From Styela clava (taxonomy: Eukaryota > Chordata > Ascidiacea > Stolidobranchia > Styelidae): 64,000 bases of DNA. Both the position numbers and the translations under genes were made by a program. Below the pieces are notes generated by a model. It saw only the letters and a program-made list of their open reading frames with translations, was not told the DNA's origin and did not search any database. Positions 1-10,749 of this stretch are shown here, in pieces. The DNA lies in assembly GCF_964204865.1 (NCBI RefSeq), contig NC_135260.1, forward strand, positions 2,914,001 to 2,978,000. Reading direction: 5' to 3'. Every line of letters starts with the position of its first letter. The stretch's first letter is position 1.

Positions 1-159
1 CGATAAAGATTCAATTCGAACATTTTATTCAGCAATCAGAATCATTTTATTATACGAAAATATCAAATTTGAACAAAGAAAACAAAATCGTTTACTAGCA
101 TAAAAATATATCCTTCATTCGCTATATATTCCAATAACATTAATAATGGCCAATTATTG

Positions 160-1048
160 TCACTCACAAGGATAACATATTGCAAAATAAACAAAGTAGT
201 CACATTGCATATTCATACAACTGTAACACATATGTATCTCTATGACCTCGTCACCATTACAATACGTCGAAAGTATTGAAATCGGCCTCTTATCTTGCCA
301 TAGTAGTGCGAGTAATTGTCCTTTTCGTATTGAGATGATTTCCCCTTTCTTTAGTTTTGTTTTTATTTCTGCTGGAAGTCCCTTCCGGTTTGCCGTGACT
401 GTTCCCGTTATCGATGTTTTCCTTCGCTGCAATTCCTCGGCTAATGCGACAGAGTTATAGAGTCTAAATTAAAAATGAATATTATTAAAAATTGGTTGTG
501 ATAAAACAGTTTATGCAATTGATTGATATATCCGACAATGATTCGTTATCTAAAATAGAACGCAGTATGGCGCCGATACGTAAATTATCTAATTTGTCTT
601 ATCAATACCGAATAATCAACATACCTATCAACAAATACGTGATATCCTCTATCCAGATGACTTTCCATTAGTTGCAAAACTAAATTCGAAGTTTTTGTGA
701 CGCCGGGTGGAATTTGTTCTAAGTTTGGATTACCATAATCTATTTTTACATTGAAAATGTATCCAATTGTTGAATCAGCAATCGATCTATCAATGATGCC
801 CCATTTAACCGGTTTGTTTGGCATATATCTTCTGAATGAAACTCTTCCTTTATATGCAATCATGGTTTCATCGGTTCAGTCAGTAAACGATTCGTGGGTT
901 CAGTCAGTAAACGATGAAATTCGAAGTCTTTACTTGCCTCGGCAAACATTTCATTCAATCTGGTATTTATAGCGAGCAAATACTTATTTGTGTGGATATT
1001 TGAACTAATATTGGCGTGCAAATGAAGTATTTCCAAATGCAATTTCAA
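160..1048 (-). pseudogene. piggyBac-type transposase remnant
   Basis: The minus strand carries broken pieces of a DDE_Tnp_1_7 (piggyBac) transposase. The piece at 585-863 has the family core (MIAYKGR, YMPNKPVKWGI, ADSTIGYIFN, then RGYHVFVDR, where the family has a FDN/DNF-type motif with a catalytic Asp). The piece at 160-432 continues the family order with TGTVTANRKGLP and LLALLWQDKRP, then a short Cys-rich tail like the C-terminal cysteine-rich domain. The two pieces lie in different frames, so the gene is broken. Upstream, 860-1048 holds a weak N-terminal piece with an imperfect short duplication (TEPTNRLLTEP). The element should have run from beyond the left window edge to about position 2122. 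It encodes no working enzyme. Family recognition is strong; the element boundaries are uncertain. Confidence 0.75.
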
Positions 1049-3406
1049 TATTCATTATACGCATCCGGTGTCTCTAAGTTGACATAATAAAAAGGTTTAA
1101 AGCTTCATCGAAATTCGTCAGTTGATCTGTCAAGAACACGATTTTCCGAAATTGTCATCTCACGCAATTTGCTACGCAAGTCGTCTCGACTGCACGTAGT
1201 CCCGTCTTCGTGGCGCCAGACACGTGATCGCTATTGCGTAGCTACGTAATCAGTACGCCATGGCTGCTTATTGAACTTGTTCATCCGACACAAAGTCGTA
1301 GGATTGCATATTTTGCTATAATTATGGTTATACAATAGCTACGGAAGTAATTCAATATGAGCTGAAAGCATACGAGGGGCTCTGTGTTATTGGTAATATA
1401 TTTCCCACTAAATTACTATATCTCGGATCATATCTCACTGACAAGTAGAAAAATATATGTTCCGAATAATATCAATTTCTCACTTTATTATTTCAAAATG
1501 TAACATATCACCTCTCAGGACGATAAAATTTGCTTTCGTTGCAGATGTCCGTCAATCCGTTACCCAAAAATGATAAAAAATTCAAAAAACGTTCAAAAAT
1601 ACCAACATTTTGAATCATTTCATCGTCCTGCCAATAAGACGACGATCATGCATATAAAAATATTCGAATTATTTCCCGGTTTAGTAATGTTTTTCTACAT
1701 CTTCGTAACATGATTGATAATATTATCATCTCTCCTCACACCTTTCAATCACTTCACCGTAAAAAGTTGAAACCGTGTGTTGGCGTCAGTCGGTCTCGTA
1801 CAAATTTTTGATGATAATTTGCGGCTAATATGTACCTCGGCCATGCTAAATAGTTGATAATTTACTTCATGGCAGACCCTCCTTCTATCTTGGTATTTCT
1901 TGAATGACGCGATTGGCTGACGACGTCATTCTTTCCCCCCAACTTGACAACAAGAGAGAGAGAGAGAAGAAAAAAGACGGCAAATACCTGAACTCGACCT
2001 TCTTCTATCTATTAAACTTTTTACTTTTCGAATGACGTATATATACGTCATTTTGCATTGATGGCACTGAACGGTTGGCGCCAAATGACGTATATATACG
2101 TCCTTGGCATCGAAAGTGTTAAATACGGCGAAAGGCCCTGAAATGCCGTATTTAAATTCCTTTTTTATATTTGTTTGCATGAAGTGTTTTTTTCTGTTTG
2201 GTGAAAAAATAAATTACTGAATACTGATTACGTCTTATTTCTTATATGATTTCGAGTTTGCCACAGGTTTTGGTATCAATTTGATTTATAGACATAAGGA
2301 TTTCCATAGGACATATTCCAGTATTAATCTCGGTTTATAGATATATTATGGTGTTATATGAACAACGGGTAACTATTAAACCTTATGGAATTTGGGAATG
2401 CCAATTCGAACAAGTGGGATAACCAGGTTCTATTATATAGTGTGGGCAGAAGACTAAACTACCTTTTGTGGTAATTTTCAACAGGGGTCAAGTGATTTCG
2501 GATTGCGCGAGAGAAAACGGACAAATACGACTAAATGTCCAATTTCGTAAAACATGAAACTTCAAAAGTCCGTGCGGTTAACTGGGAGATACAATGTATA
2601 TCGTTGGCTCAAGATTGAACGAATACTAAAGTTTAAAGAAAAGTATTCATTATCAATAAATAGTGTTCAAGAGTGGAGCGGGATTTTATATTTATTTTTG
2701 TCTTTTTCGGGATTAATTGGGATGTGTTGGGCAGGTAGTTCAAGGTTTTCATGGATATATATATGCTGTTAATACACTTGAAAATAATAAATTTCAAGGG
2801 ACTACTACATATACAACTACAAAAAAAAACGTAATCATATACTAAGATTTGGAAGGTATATAAAGTTTAGGCGGCGTTGGCTTATTTTCTATAAAGTTTA
2901 TTTGTAAGACATTTCTTCGCGCAGAAAGCACGACATACTAACAAATGTCAAATATACTTTTCAAAAATCGTAGGGTAACTGAGAGATGCACTGCATGTCA
3001 GTGGCCTAAGGTTGCACTTTACGTAAAATAGGGTTCGAAAATGCATCTTTATTATCAAAATATACTCTCTGAGTAGTGCGAAGCCTGTTTTTAAAATATC
3101 CTTATGGAATTGTTTCGGGGGGCTATTGGGTACATGGGACAGGCGATGTCTGGTCTGTCACAGATAAACGTAAAGTTTAATAATACAGTATAAAAAGTTT
3201 ACCATTTTCACTAAAGGATGGCGGCGTTTATAAATGATATTGATCGTGGATAATCGTGGCGTTTCAAAAGAAACAGAGTTACATGGTATAGTATGGAACA
3301 GCTAATTTTGTTTACAACAGCTTGTCTGGCCAATTATGTTGCACTTTTCAGAAAATACAGTAATTTAACCTGGTTTGTCGTGTGCAGCCATGATCGATAT
3401 TTATTT
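1049..3406. other. No gene recognised; probable transposon interior and AT-rich spacer
   Basis: Apart from the paired palindromes at 2031-2122 and a short GA-rich run near 1950-1966, I see no supported gene here. The part left of 2122 is probably the non-coding 5' region of the piggyBac remnant. The rest, 2123-3406, is AT-rich spacer, and its short open frames show no family motif. Confidence 0.5.
2031..2122. repeat. Paired palindromes, probable piggyBac subterminal end
   Basis: A perfect 22-bp palindrome (core TGACGTATATATACGTCA) lies at 2031-2052. A near-identical copy lies at 2084-2105, followed by a TTAA at 2119-2122. TTAA is the piggyBac target site, and the transposase remnant to the left reads away from this end, so this is plausibly the 5' end of that element. 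The matching left end is not visible. Confidence 0.45.
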
Positions 3407-6400
3407 TTACGTTATGCCTATATCTGTTCTGAAATCCTTTTCGTGTAGCTTAATGCTATGGACTAAATTTAATATAGAGTCTATAAGACTAGATTGAGGA
3501 CGTTGTCTTTTCAGGGCAACTCTATCTTGTATGTTTTGAACAAATTTTCGGAGGACTTTTGTAGTTGATACAGGGGAAGTGGACTTGATTTTTCGGTTTC
3601 TTACGGCCCAGATGGATGCTTTTATTCCAGCTAGCATATAATTTAGAAGGGTTTTGGCTTTCTCTTCTCGTTGAATAGATTCGGGGAAAGCATGATAGAT
3701 GACGTTTTCTTTTGTTGCTTGTGGCGGAACACTATTCGTAGCGGTTCCCCAGATTTTTAATATGCTTTCGATTGTAGTTGAGGAAAACTTGCATTTGAGG
3801 AAGACGTGTGTTTCCGTTTCTTCGTATTGATGGCATAAGGGGCACTTTACTTTCCCTGTTATTGCTTTTATCCTTGATTTGTTCGTAGTAGGTAATATCT
3901 CATGTGCTGCTTTCCATAGGAATTCGGTCTGTTTCGGGTTGTTTATGAAGTCATGTAAATTGGACCAATTCCTGTTGACTAAGGGCTTTATTTTCCAGGG
4001 GTTTTTGTCTCTAATAATTCTGTTGTAGATTTGCTTGCGGTTGCACGTTTGGATTTCGTCTTTTGTGATAATGTAGAGTTTGATAATGTCGAGGCATCTC
4101 TTCCAATGGCTTTCTGCATTGATTGTATGCGGTTTTGAAAGGTTGATTTGGAAGTCTGTAAGGTGACGTATTTGATATGCCAATTGGTAGTCCATTCTTT
4201 GTTGTATTATCTCATTCTGGAAAGTATAGTTTTGGCAGTATTTTATAACTGGGTCGACGAAGATTAGGTCTAAGAAAATTGGTATATCTATAACACTGAA
4301 ACCACCTAATATCTTTGGTCGGACTAAAATTTCATAATCAATGCATTCTTTCTTGTTAAAAACGAGTCTCATTATCATTTTCCTAATTTTAATTTTGTTG
4401 TTTCCGGTGGTGGGAGTGGACGTTGCCGTGTATGTGAAAAGTAGGAGAATTTTGCTCGTAATTATTTTTGACTTTTTTTCCCTGGGCCAGATATCTATGT
4501 GATGAAACTTCTATTATAGATTGGGTTTTTGAAAATGCTTTATTACACTTAGCTTTGTCTTTCATGTCTCCGTAGTTATGTCCCAGAATGTTGATGTTGT
4601 CTGTCCACTTGATTTCTTTAAAATTTGAAATATTCCCGAATTTGATTCCCTTTGTTTTTGTTGAGTTGATTTCGAGCCCGGATACCTTTCCAAATTCTTT
4701 AATTAGTTCCAGAGATCTATGTATTGCTATATTGTCCGTTAGTGTTAAGGTGACGTCATCCGCGTACGTTGGTGACTCAATCTTTGCATTTGTTCCCTTC
4801 AAGTAGAAGGGTTTTATAGACTTTTCTCGGTTTATTTATTGTGAGAGTGGATCTATTGCCAAAGTAAAGAGAATTCCTGATAGGGGATCGCCTTGCCTAA
4901 TTCCCCTATTCAAGTTGACATGGTGGGTTAGGTGGCCGTTTACTAAAATTGAAGAAGTTGACACTCTATATAAATTTGTTACGTAATTTACGAATACGTG
5001 ATCTACGTTTTAGGCTTTAAGAATTTCAAAAAGGTATTTATGATGTATAGAATCGAATGCTTTTCTGAAGTCTATCGATATAAGTGCTCCAGATTTTGCG
5101 TCTTTTATGTCCGAGTAAATTTCTCTTAGCATGAAGTTAATGTCCGATATTTTGTGGGGTGGATTTAAAAATTGGTGGCAGTGGGTCAAATGGGGTAATA
5201 ATTTCTTTATTCTTTCTGCCAGTATTTTGTTTGAAATTTTAATGTCCACGTTCAATAAACTAATCGGTCTATAGTTATTTAAATTCTACGTTGGACCATT
5301 TTTATATATCAAAGTTATAATTCCATATGTTGTTTCAGAAGTTGGGGGTGAATCTAGATAGATTTCGTTGATGGTCATGAGTAAGTCATTTTTTACAATA
5401 TCTCAAAATGTTTGGTAAAATCGGCACTTCTGCCGTCGGGTCCAGGCGTTTTGTTTGTGGCTAAATTGAAAACAACGTATTTAAGTTCTTGTTCTGTTAT
5501 TTTGCGTCCCAAGTCTGAAGTATCCACATCCGGATTGTTAGGTGTAAATTTATTTGGAAGTTTTTGGTCATGTCCTAGTTCTTTTTGAAATAACATTTTG
5601 TAAAATGCTCCCACTATATGTAGCTTTTTCATCTTCTTTGGTCCGAATTATACCGAATTCATCTATTACTTTTGGAATGGTGGTTCTTTTATTTCGCTCG
5701 CGAATTTGATTGAAGAAAAATCTGACGTTAGTTTTTTTTAATTTCAAGATCGGCAATTTTGGATTGCATTTGAATAGTCGAGAGGTTCGTTACGTGAAGA
5801 TTCTTCAATTTGGCTTTTGTGCGAGTATATATTTTAAAAAGTTGCTCACCATCTGTTATTCTTTTCCTGATTGTCCTCAAGTCGTACTCCAGTTTTTGGA
5901 TCTGATTTTGCTTACTTTTTCTTTGCATCTTGCCAAATTTGATTAATGTTGTCTTGATTTTCTTTTTTATGTGGTTCCACCATTCCTGATTTGTATTAAA
6001 ATATAGGTCCTTGAGTGTTTTCCCATTTTTCACTAATTATTGATTTAAAAGTTCCGTTGTAGTGAGTGACGTTGTTTTTCCAGATTCCCGGGCCGTTAGT
6101 TTTAATATTTGTTATTGGTAATTCAATTTGAACAACGTCGTGGTCTGCAATTCACACGGCGTGTGTGTACAAGACGTGGGTATAATAAGATGGTTCGTGT
6201 AGAAACGATCGAGTCTTGACGAGCCAGTCGGGTAGTGGTAGGTAAAATCCTTTTTGTTTTTGTGCAGTGTCCAAAATAAAACACTCAAATTTAAATCTTT
6301 TAGAACATTGGTCATTTTGTTTATAATTTGTCAATCGTAATTGGTGAATTTTGCATAATTTGTTCGGTCGAGCTGTAGGTCCATCACCATATTGAAATCA

Positions 6401-6840
6401 CCTCCAATTATTATGGGAGTTCGGGTATTCACAAAGGATGGTATAGCCTCGATTAAGTTTGGTCGAAGGGCTCGTACGTCTCTACTATCGATGTATCCGT
6501 ATACATTTACGAGGTTTATTTTGTGCCCGTATGCGTTTATATTTATTCCAATTATCCTTCCTTTATTATCAACTTGTGCGCTGTGTAATTCAGTTTCTAC
6601 ATTTTTGTTGCATATGAGTATTGCTGTCCCAGCCGACATAGAAGTATACGAATTCCAGATAGATTTTCCGTATTTCCATTGTTGAGACCAAATTATTCGT
6701 CCTGATTAGTTGCGTCTCCTGAATTAAACATATATCACATTTGGATTCAATTATGAATTTAAGATTTGATAATCTTTAGTTTTGGTTTCGCATTTCATTT
6801 ACGTTAATTGAGAAAATTTTGAGTTTATGATCCATTTATT
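3407..6840 (-). pseudogene. LINE ORF2 remnant: endonuclease, reverse transcriptase, zinc-binding tail
   Basis: ORF2 would nick target DNA and copy the element RNA. Near 6840-6700 the minus strand has the endonuclease start (INVNEMRN, then CDICLIQET). The endonuclease continues at 6639-6331 with SAGTAIL and IIIGGDFNMV. Reverse transcriptase motifs follow: NKTPGPDGR (5393-5632), ISIDFRKAFDSIHH (5010-5255, palm motif A) and TYADDVTLTL (4389-4802, catalytic YADD). The last piece, 4378-3407, has FLWKAAHEILPT and a CPLCH..E..H..L.C zinc-binding pattern as in zf-RVT. At least five frame changes or stops separate the pieces, so it cannot make a working protein. Confidence 0.85.
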
Positions 6841-6898
6841 TAGCTGTGAATAAAACGTTATGTGGGCCTAATTGGGAAGGGGCTTTTTATTTTAAACA

Positions 6899-7810
6899 CT
6901 ATTTAGGGAATGGGGCTTTGCATCTAGGGCATGACGTTTTGGATTTTTCATATTCTGTAGTGGGAATTAATGAATTGCAGCAGTTTGTTGGTATTGAATT
7001 CCTCTCGCATTTTCCGCAGATGGAGGGTTTCCGGAATTTAAACTGGGTACTTTCGAGTAACACTAACTCCTCGTCAGCACAGCAAGTCCAGAATATACTA
7101 TAATCAATGTTACATTTAATGCAGTAGGTATCTTTTTGGTCGCTTACTATATCCATTGCTCTAGTACACTTTGGGAATTTAATGACAGCTATTGGGTCCG
7201 TTACACTTGCAAACTTTTGCGGTTGTTGTATTGATACATTGCTGATGCTGCTGGTAGAGGGCCGCGATCTTTTAATATTGGCCTTGACCGAGTCAAGCGA
7301 GTCTTGTTGCGGGTCGGTTTCATCTGCCCAGCTACTAGATGTCTTTGTAGTTCCCTCGTCGTTTAAGCTCTGTTCTTCGTTCTCCAAATTTTGATCGTTT
7401 GCTTTCATGTTTTCATTTCGGGTTTGCTGTTTTTTCGGTTGAGTAGTTTCGCTGATTACTCCGGCTTTACTTTGATTAATTGGCTCGTTTACGGTTTTTT
7501 GTTGTGGTTTCGGTCCTGTTTGTTTATCTTTGTTCTGGCTAGCCCGTAATGGGCATGGTGATCTGGTGTGGCCGGGGTTGTTGCAGTGGAAACAAGTCGG
7601 AATTATACCATGATGTTTTACGTAAAGGGTACATCCGTGGATTCGAATATAGCTCTTTACCGGGTTTTTAGTTATCAAGTCCTCACGCTTCAGAATTAGC
7701 CTCCTGGTCCCGGTTTTAAAACCGTCGTCGAATACATGTGCCACTTGATGGACTTCACCATGGTGTTTTTCAAAATATTCTTTTATGGTTTAGTTTTCCA
7801 TCTTGATTGG
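6899..7810 (-). pseudogene. LINE ORF1 remnant with CCHC zinc knuckle
   Basis: The 281-residue open stretch at 6899-7744 has a nucleic-acid-binding knuckle (CFHCNNPGHTRSPCP) near residue 57, a long polar middle, and a Cys-rich C-terminus with several CxxC pairs (CIKC, CGKC, CPRC). The reading frame can be followed a little upstream of its first Met to about 7810, so the true start is missing and the N-terminal part is frameshifted. It lies directly upstream of the endonuclease of ORF2, as expected for an RNA-binding ORF1 protein. The Cys-rich tail after the knuckle is an additional zinc-binding module I do not recognise. Confidence 0.7.
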
Positions 7811-8504
7811 AACGTAATTCACGTATACGGGGATCTTATCTGATATGTACATTCGGTGTATCGGGAGTTTTAAACCACGCTCTTTCATATCCCAGACCTT
7901 TCGGTCTAATTGTATTGCTTTCAGGCTTGTGGCGCAAACTGAGGTCTACTGATCCTGTAGGGTATAGTACGTATCCATCCAGATCTTCTTTTGTTAAATC
8001 CTATATATTTAGGAATTCTTTTAATTCATCTTTTGTAATCTGGCTTCTAAATTTAAAGTTAATATCGCAACTTCTATCGATGGTTGGGTGTGGCTCCTGC
8101 GAATCTAATTGCGCTTTCGTGATACTTGAATATGACGTCATTGTTGCTAACTGCCAAACGCTCAGACTGTAAGAACAACTGGTCTAGATGTTATTTAAAC
8201 CTTTGCCTCCTTTACCTCGTCCAGACATTGTTTACGAGTAAACACTTTCACTAAGTAAAAAGCTCAATTTGTGCCGAAAATATTGTAAAAAAAATAGTTT
8301 ACGCGGAACAACTCTATTTTTTTTATTCTTAACTTGTTCCGGCATGCATTCTAACAAAATACCGCATATCCATCGATAAAATGCTTTGCTGGTATATTAA
8401 TTAACGTAAAATTTATTCAAAAGACATTTTGAAGTGCATTTATACGCAGAAGTCTGTCGAAGCGAATAAAAACGTAACCGAAAAAAACGATTGGCGACCG
8501 CAGA

Positions 8505-8725
8505 CTTATCGATCTTCCAAAAAAATCAAATACTTGCTAATTATACGACATATTTCATCCAAAATCAATAGGCTTTTGTTCCGAGATATGATAAATGCAC
8601 ATGCAAAATTTGGAGCAGGTTCAACCTCCCTTTCGTGAGATATTGCGTAACATACCAAAGTGTCTGACAGACCAACAGACAAATACCTATCATACATACT
8701 AACCGATCAAACCGATAAGTAACAA
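8505..8725 (-). repeat. Interspersed repeat family R1 (inverted copy)
   Basis: This ~220-bp stretch is the reverse complement of two copies at 44.5 and 44.9 kb. Shared blocks include the region around AATTTTGCATGTGCATTCATC, the GACAGACC/GGTCTGTC run, and ATCGATCTT-type ends. It is non-coding and is probably a non-autonomous transposable element. Confidence 0.65.
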
Positions 8726-8729
8726 AGGC

Positions 8730-9745
8730 GGTTATTTGCAAACTAGACTCGAACTCGTCTATCCGCGACTCGAAGAAAATGTTTAGCGTTGAAAAAACTA
8801 CTAGGACTCGGACTTTAGAGACTTGTGTCCAATACTGATCATATTTTTTTATAGTCAGTAGTGTACTTACAGACGTATTTCTCACGCCTTGTTGTTAGAC
8901 AAAGTGCATTTCATTTCTATTATGCTTCGACCAATATACATTGGTAAATTTAATAACCTTCCTAGCAGTACATTAATCTTATGACAAATGCATCTCAACA
9001 CCCGAATATTAATAAGACAATAAAATTTTTGTGTAGCCTTATAATATCAATTAAGAAAGTATTATGAAAGTATAGTATGACGACATAAAGAGCTCGAGAT
9101 GTATAGCAGTAGTTTGGCAAGTTGATTTATCCATGTTCTGGTTTACGATTAGACAGTTAGTCTATGCTATGTAGTGTTGTGTATTATGTATCGGAATTCA
9201 GTGAAGTTCCAGTGAAATATTTCACCACCAAGATAGAGAAGTGAATAGATAAGCGAAAAAGGGATAAGCGAAAAAAGAGAGAGTAAATAAGTTGACCAAA
9301 CCAAAAACATGATGGTTCTTATATTTATTCGAATAGCATGACTTCTGTCTTTAAACAATTGTGCTTTAAATAATATAACTAATGCTATCTGCTGGAAAAC
9401 GTATGAACATTTATTATTGGTATGAAAATACAACATGAAAAATCTGTCAATTGTAAGTTGCAAAAAAAAGTAAGTTATGTCTTACTAGCGTTTCGATCTC
9501 ATCTTATAAGTTTTTCCGGGCAACTGTAAATCTGTAAGAAAATGATTATATCAATTAGGACGTCAACTTCAACAGCAGCGAGATTTGAGTTAGTATCTTG
9601 TGCGCCATAGTTTGGTATCATAATTTGTCTACCTCCATCTTTCCGAAATGGGTACTATGACCTCACGTTTCTAGTACCGCATTACCTTTAATTAGAAGCG
9701 ATTTGCACATATTTCGAACTAGTTTCCTGTCTCAACTAATTGAGC
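8730..9745. other. No gene; contains decayed copy of downstream intron sequence
   Basis: I see no supported gene. Positions 9470-9600 resemble 10660-10770, the intron and exon start of the plus-strand membrane gene, so this looks like a worn local duplication. Confidence 0.35.
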
Positions 9746-10000
9746 AATCGCATACAGATTGCACCCGCAGTCATTTGCACCCCGGACATTTGCACCCACG
9801 TACATTTGCTCGCGTGTACATTTGCACCAACGGACGTTTGTACCCTGAACATTGGCGCCAATGGACATTTGTACCATATACACTTGCATTTTCTAGTTGC
9901 ACTCATGTAAAATGTTGGTGCAACTGCACGTGAATGCAAACGTTCATGGGTTCAAACGTCCGTCAGTGCAAATGTTCATGGCTGCAATCTGTATGTGGAG
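9746..10000. repeat. Foldback made of short degenerate CATTTGCACC repeats
   Basis: The left half contains repeated CATTTGCAC-like units about 15-16 bp apart, and the right half contains the complementary GTGCAAATG-like units. The outer ends match as an inverted pair: CGCATACAGATTGCA at about 9749-9763 against TGCAATCTGTATGTG at about 9983-9997. The whole could fold into an imperfect hairpin of about 120-bp arms. It is probably a MITE-like or satellite-derived element. Confidence 0.6.
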
Positions 10001-10749
10001 TGGGTGCTTAATCTACTGGTGCAAAATGTATGGGAGCAAAAGTATACAGGAGCGAATGTCCTGGCTGCAATGTAAGGGTGTAATGATAATGGAAGAAATG
10101 TCAACCTATAACTAACATCTCTGTTGCAAATCTAAACATTTATATTAAAATTCCAGCGCTCAATGATTAGCTGCGAATCTTTTGACTTCTTGTCGAAACT
10201 TGTCCTTTTTTTAGCAAACTGTATAATATTGCACAGTTCATATCAGAATGAATTTGTTTTAAGAAAACTCGCAAGGGCAACATGGACGTAAGTTTGATAA
10301 TGATATGCATGATCTCTCCGGTGTCCAAAACGACGGAATGCAAGGCAATTCGTCTGAAAGAAATGCGATTAAGTACAGTTCATTTTATGTATATTTCTGG
10401 GCAATGCGTTTTGTGAAACAAAGTAATAAATATCTAAATAATAGAATTTGTTTAAAAACATTTAGGTCCAATATTCGTATGCAACTCTTGCTAACTGGTG
10501 AGGATTATATTAACATTCTGTAGACAGTTGTTGCACAATGTGACTTTGTATCTTTCCCACACAACGTTCAGAAAATCAACCCCGCAGTCTCACTACTGTT
10601 GAGGGAACAGCCAAGTTTCATGACACATAGCGAATGATTTGTTACTTATCACCGAGTCGGCGAATTATGTCTTACAGTCGTTTTGATTTGATATCTTAAT
10701 AATTTTTCCAAGACAACTCTAAATCTGACTAGGATTTCATCAGTTACAG

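Larger units (their letters stand above)
3407..8172 (-). mobile_element. Decayed LINE (non-LTR retrotransposon), L1/Tx1-like layout
   Basis: Reading on the minus strand, the order is ORF1 with a CCHC knuckle (about 8.17-6.9 kb), apurinic-type endonuclease (about 6.84-6.1 kb), reverse transcriptase (about 5.6-4.4 kb), and a Cys/His C-terminal region (about 4.38-3.41 kb). That order and the absence of an RNase H domain are typical of two-ORF LINEs of the L1/Tx1 type. Frame breaks throughout show an old, inactive copy. No clear poly(A) tail or target-site duplication was found at 3.40 kb. Clade assignment is tentative. Confidence 0.85.
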
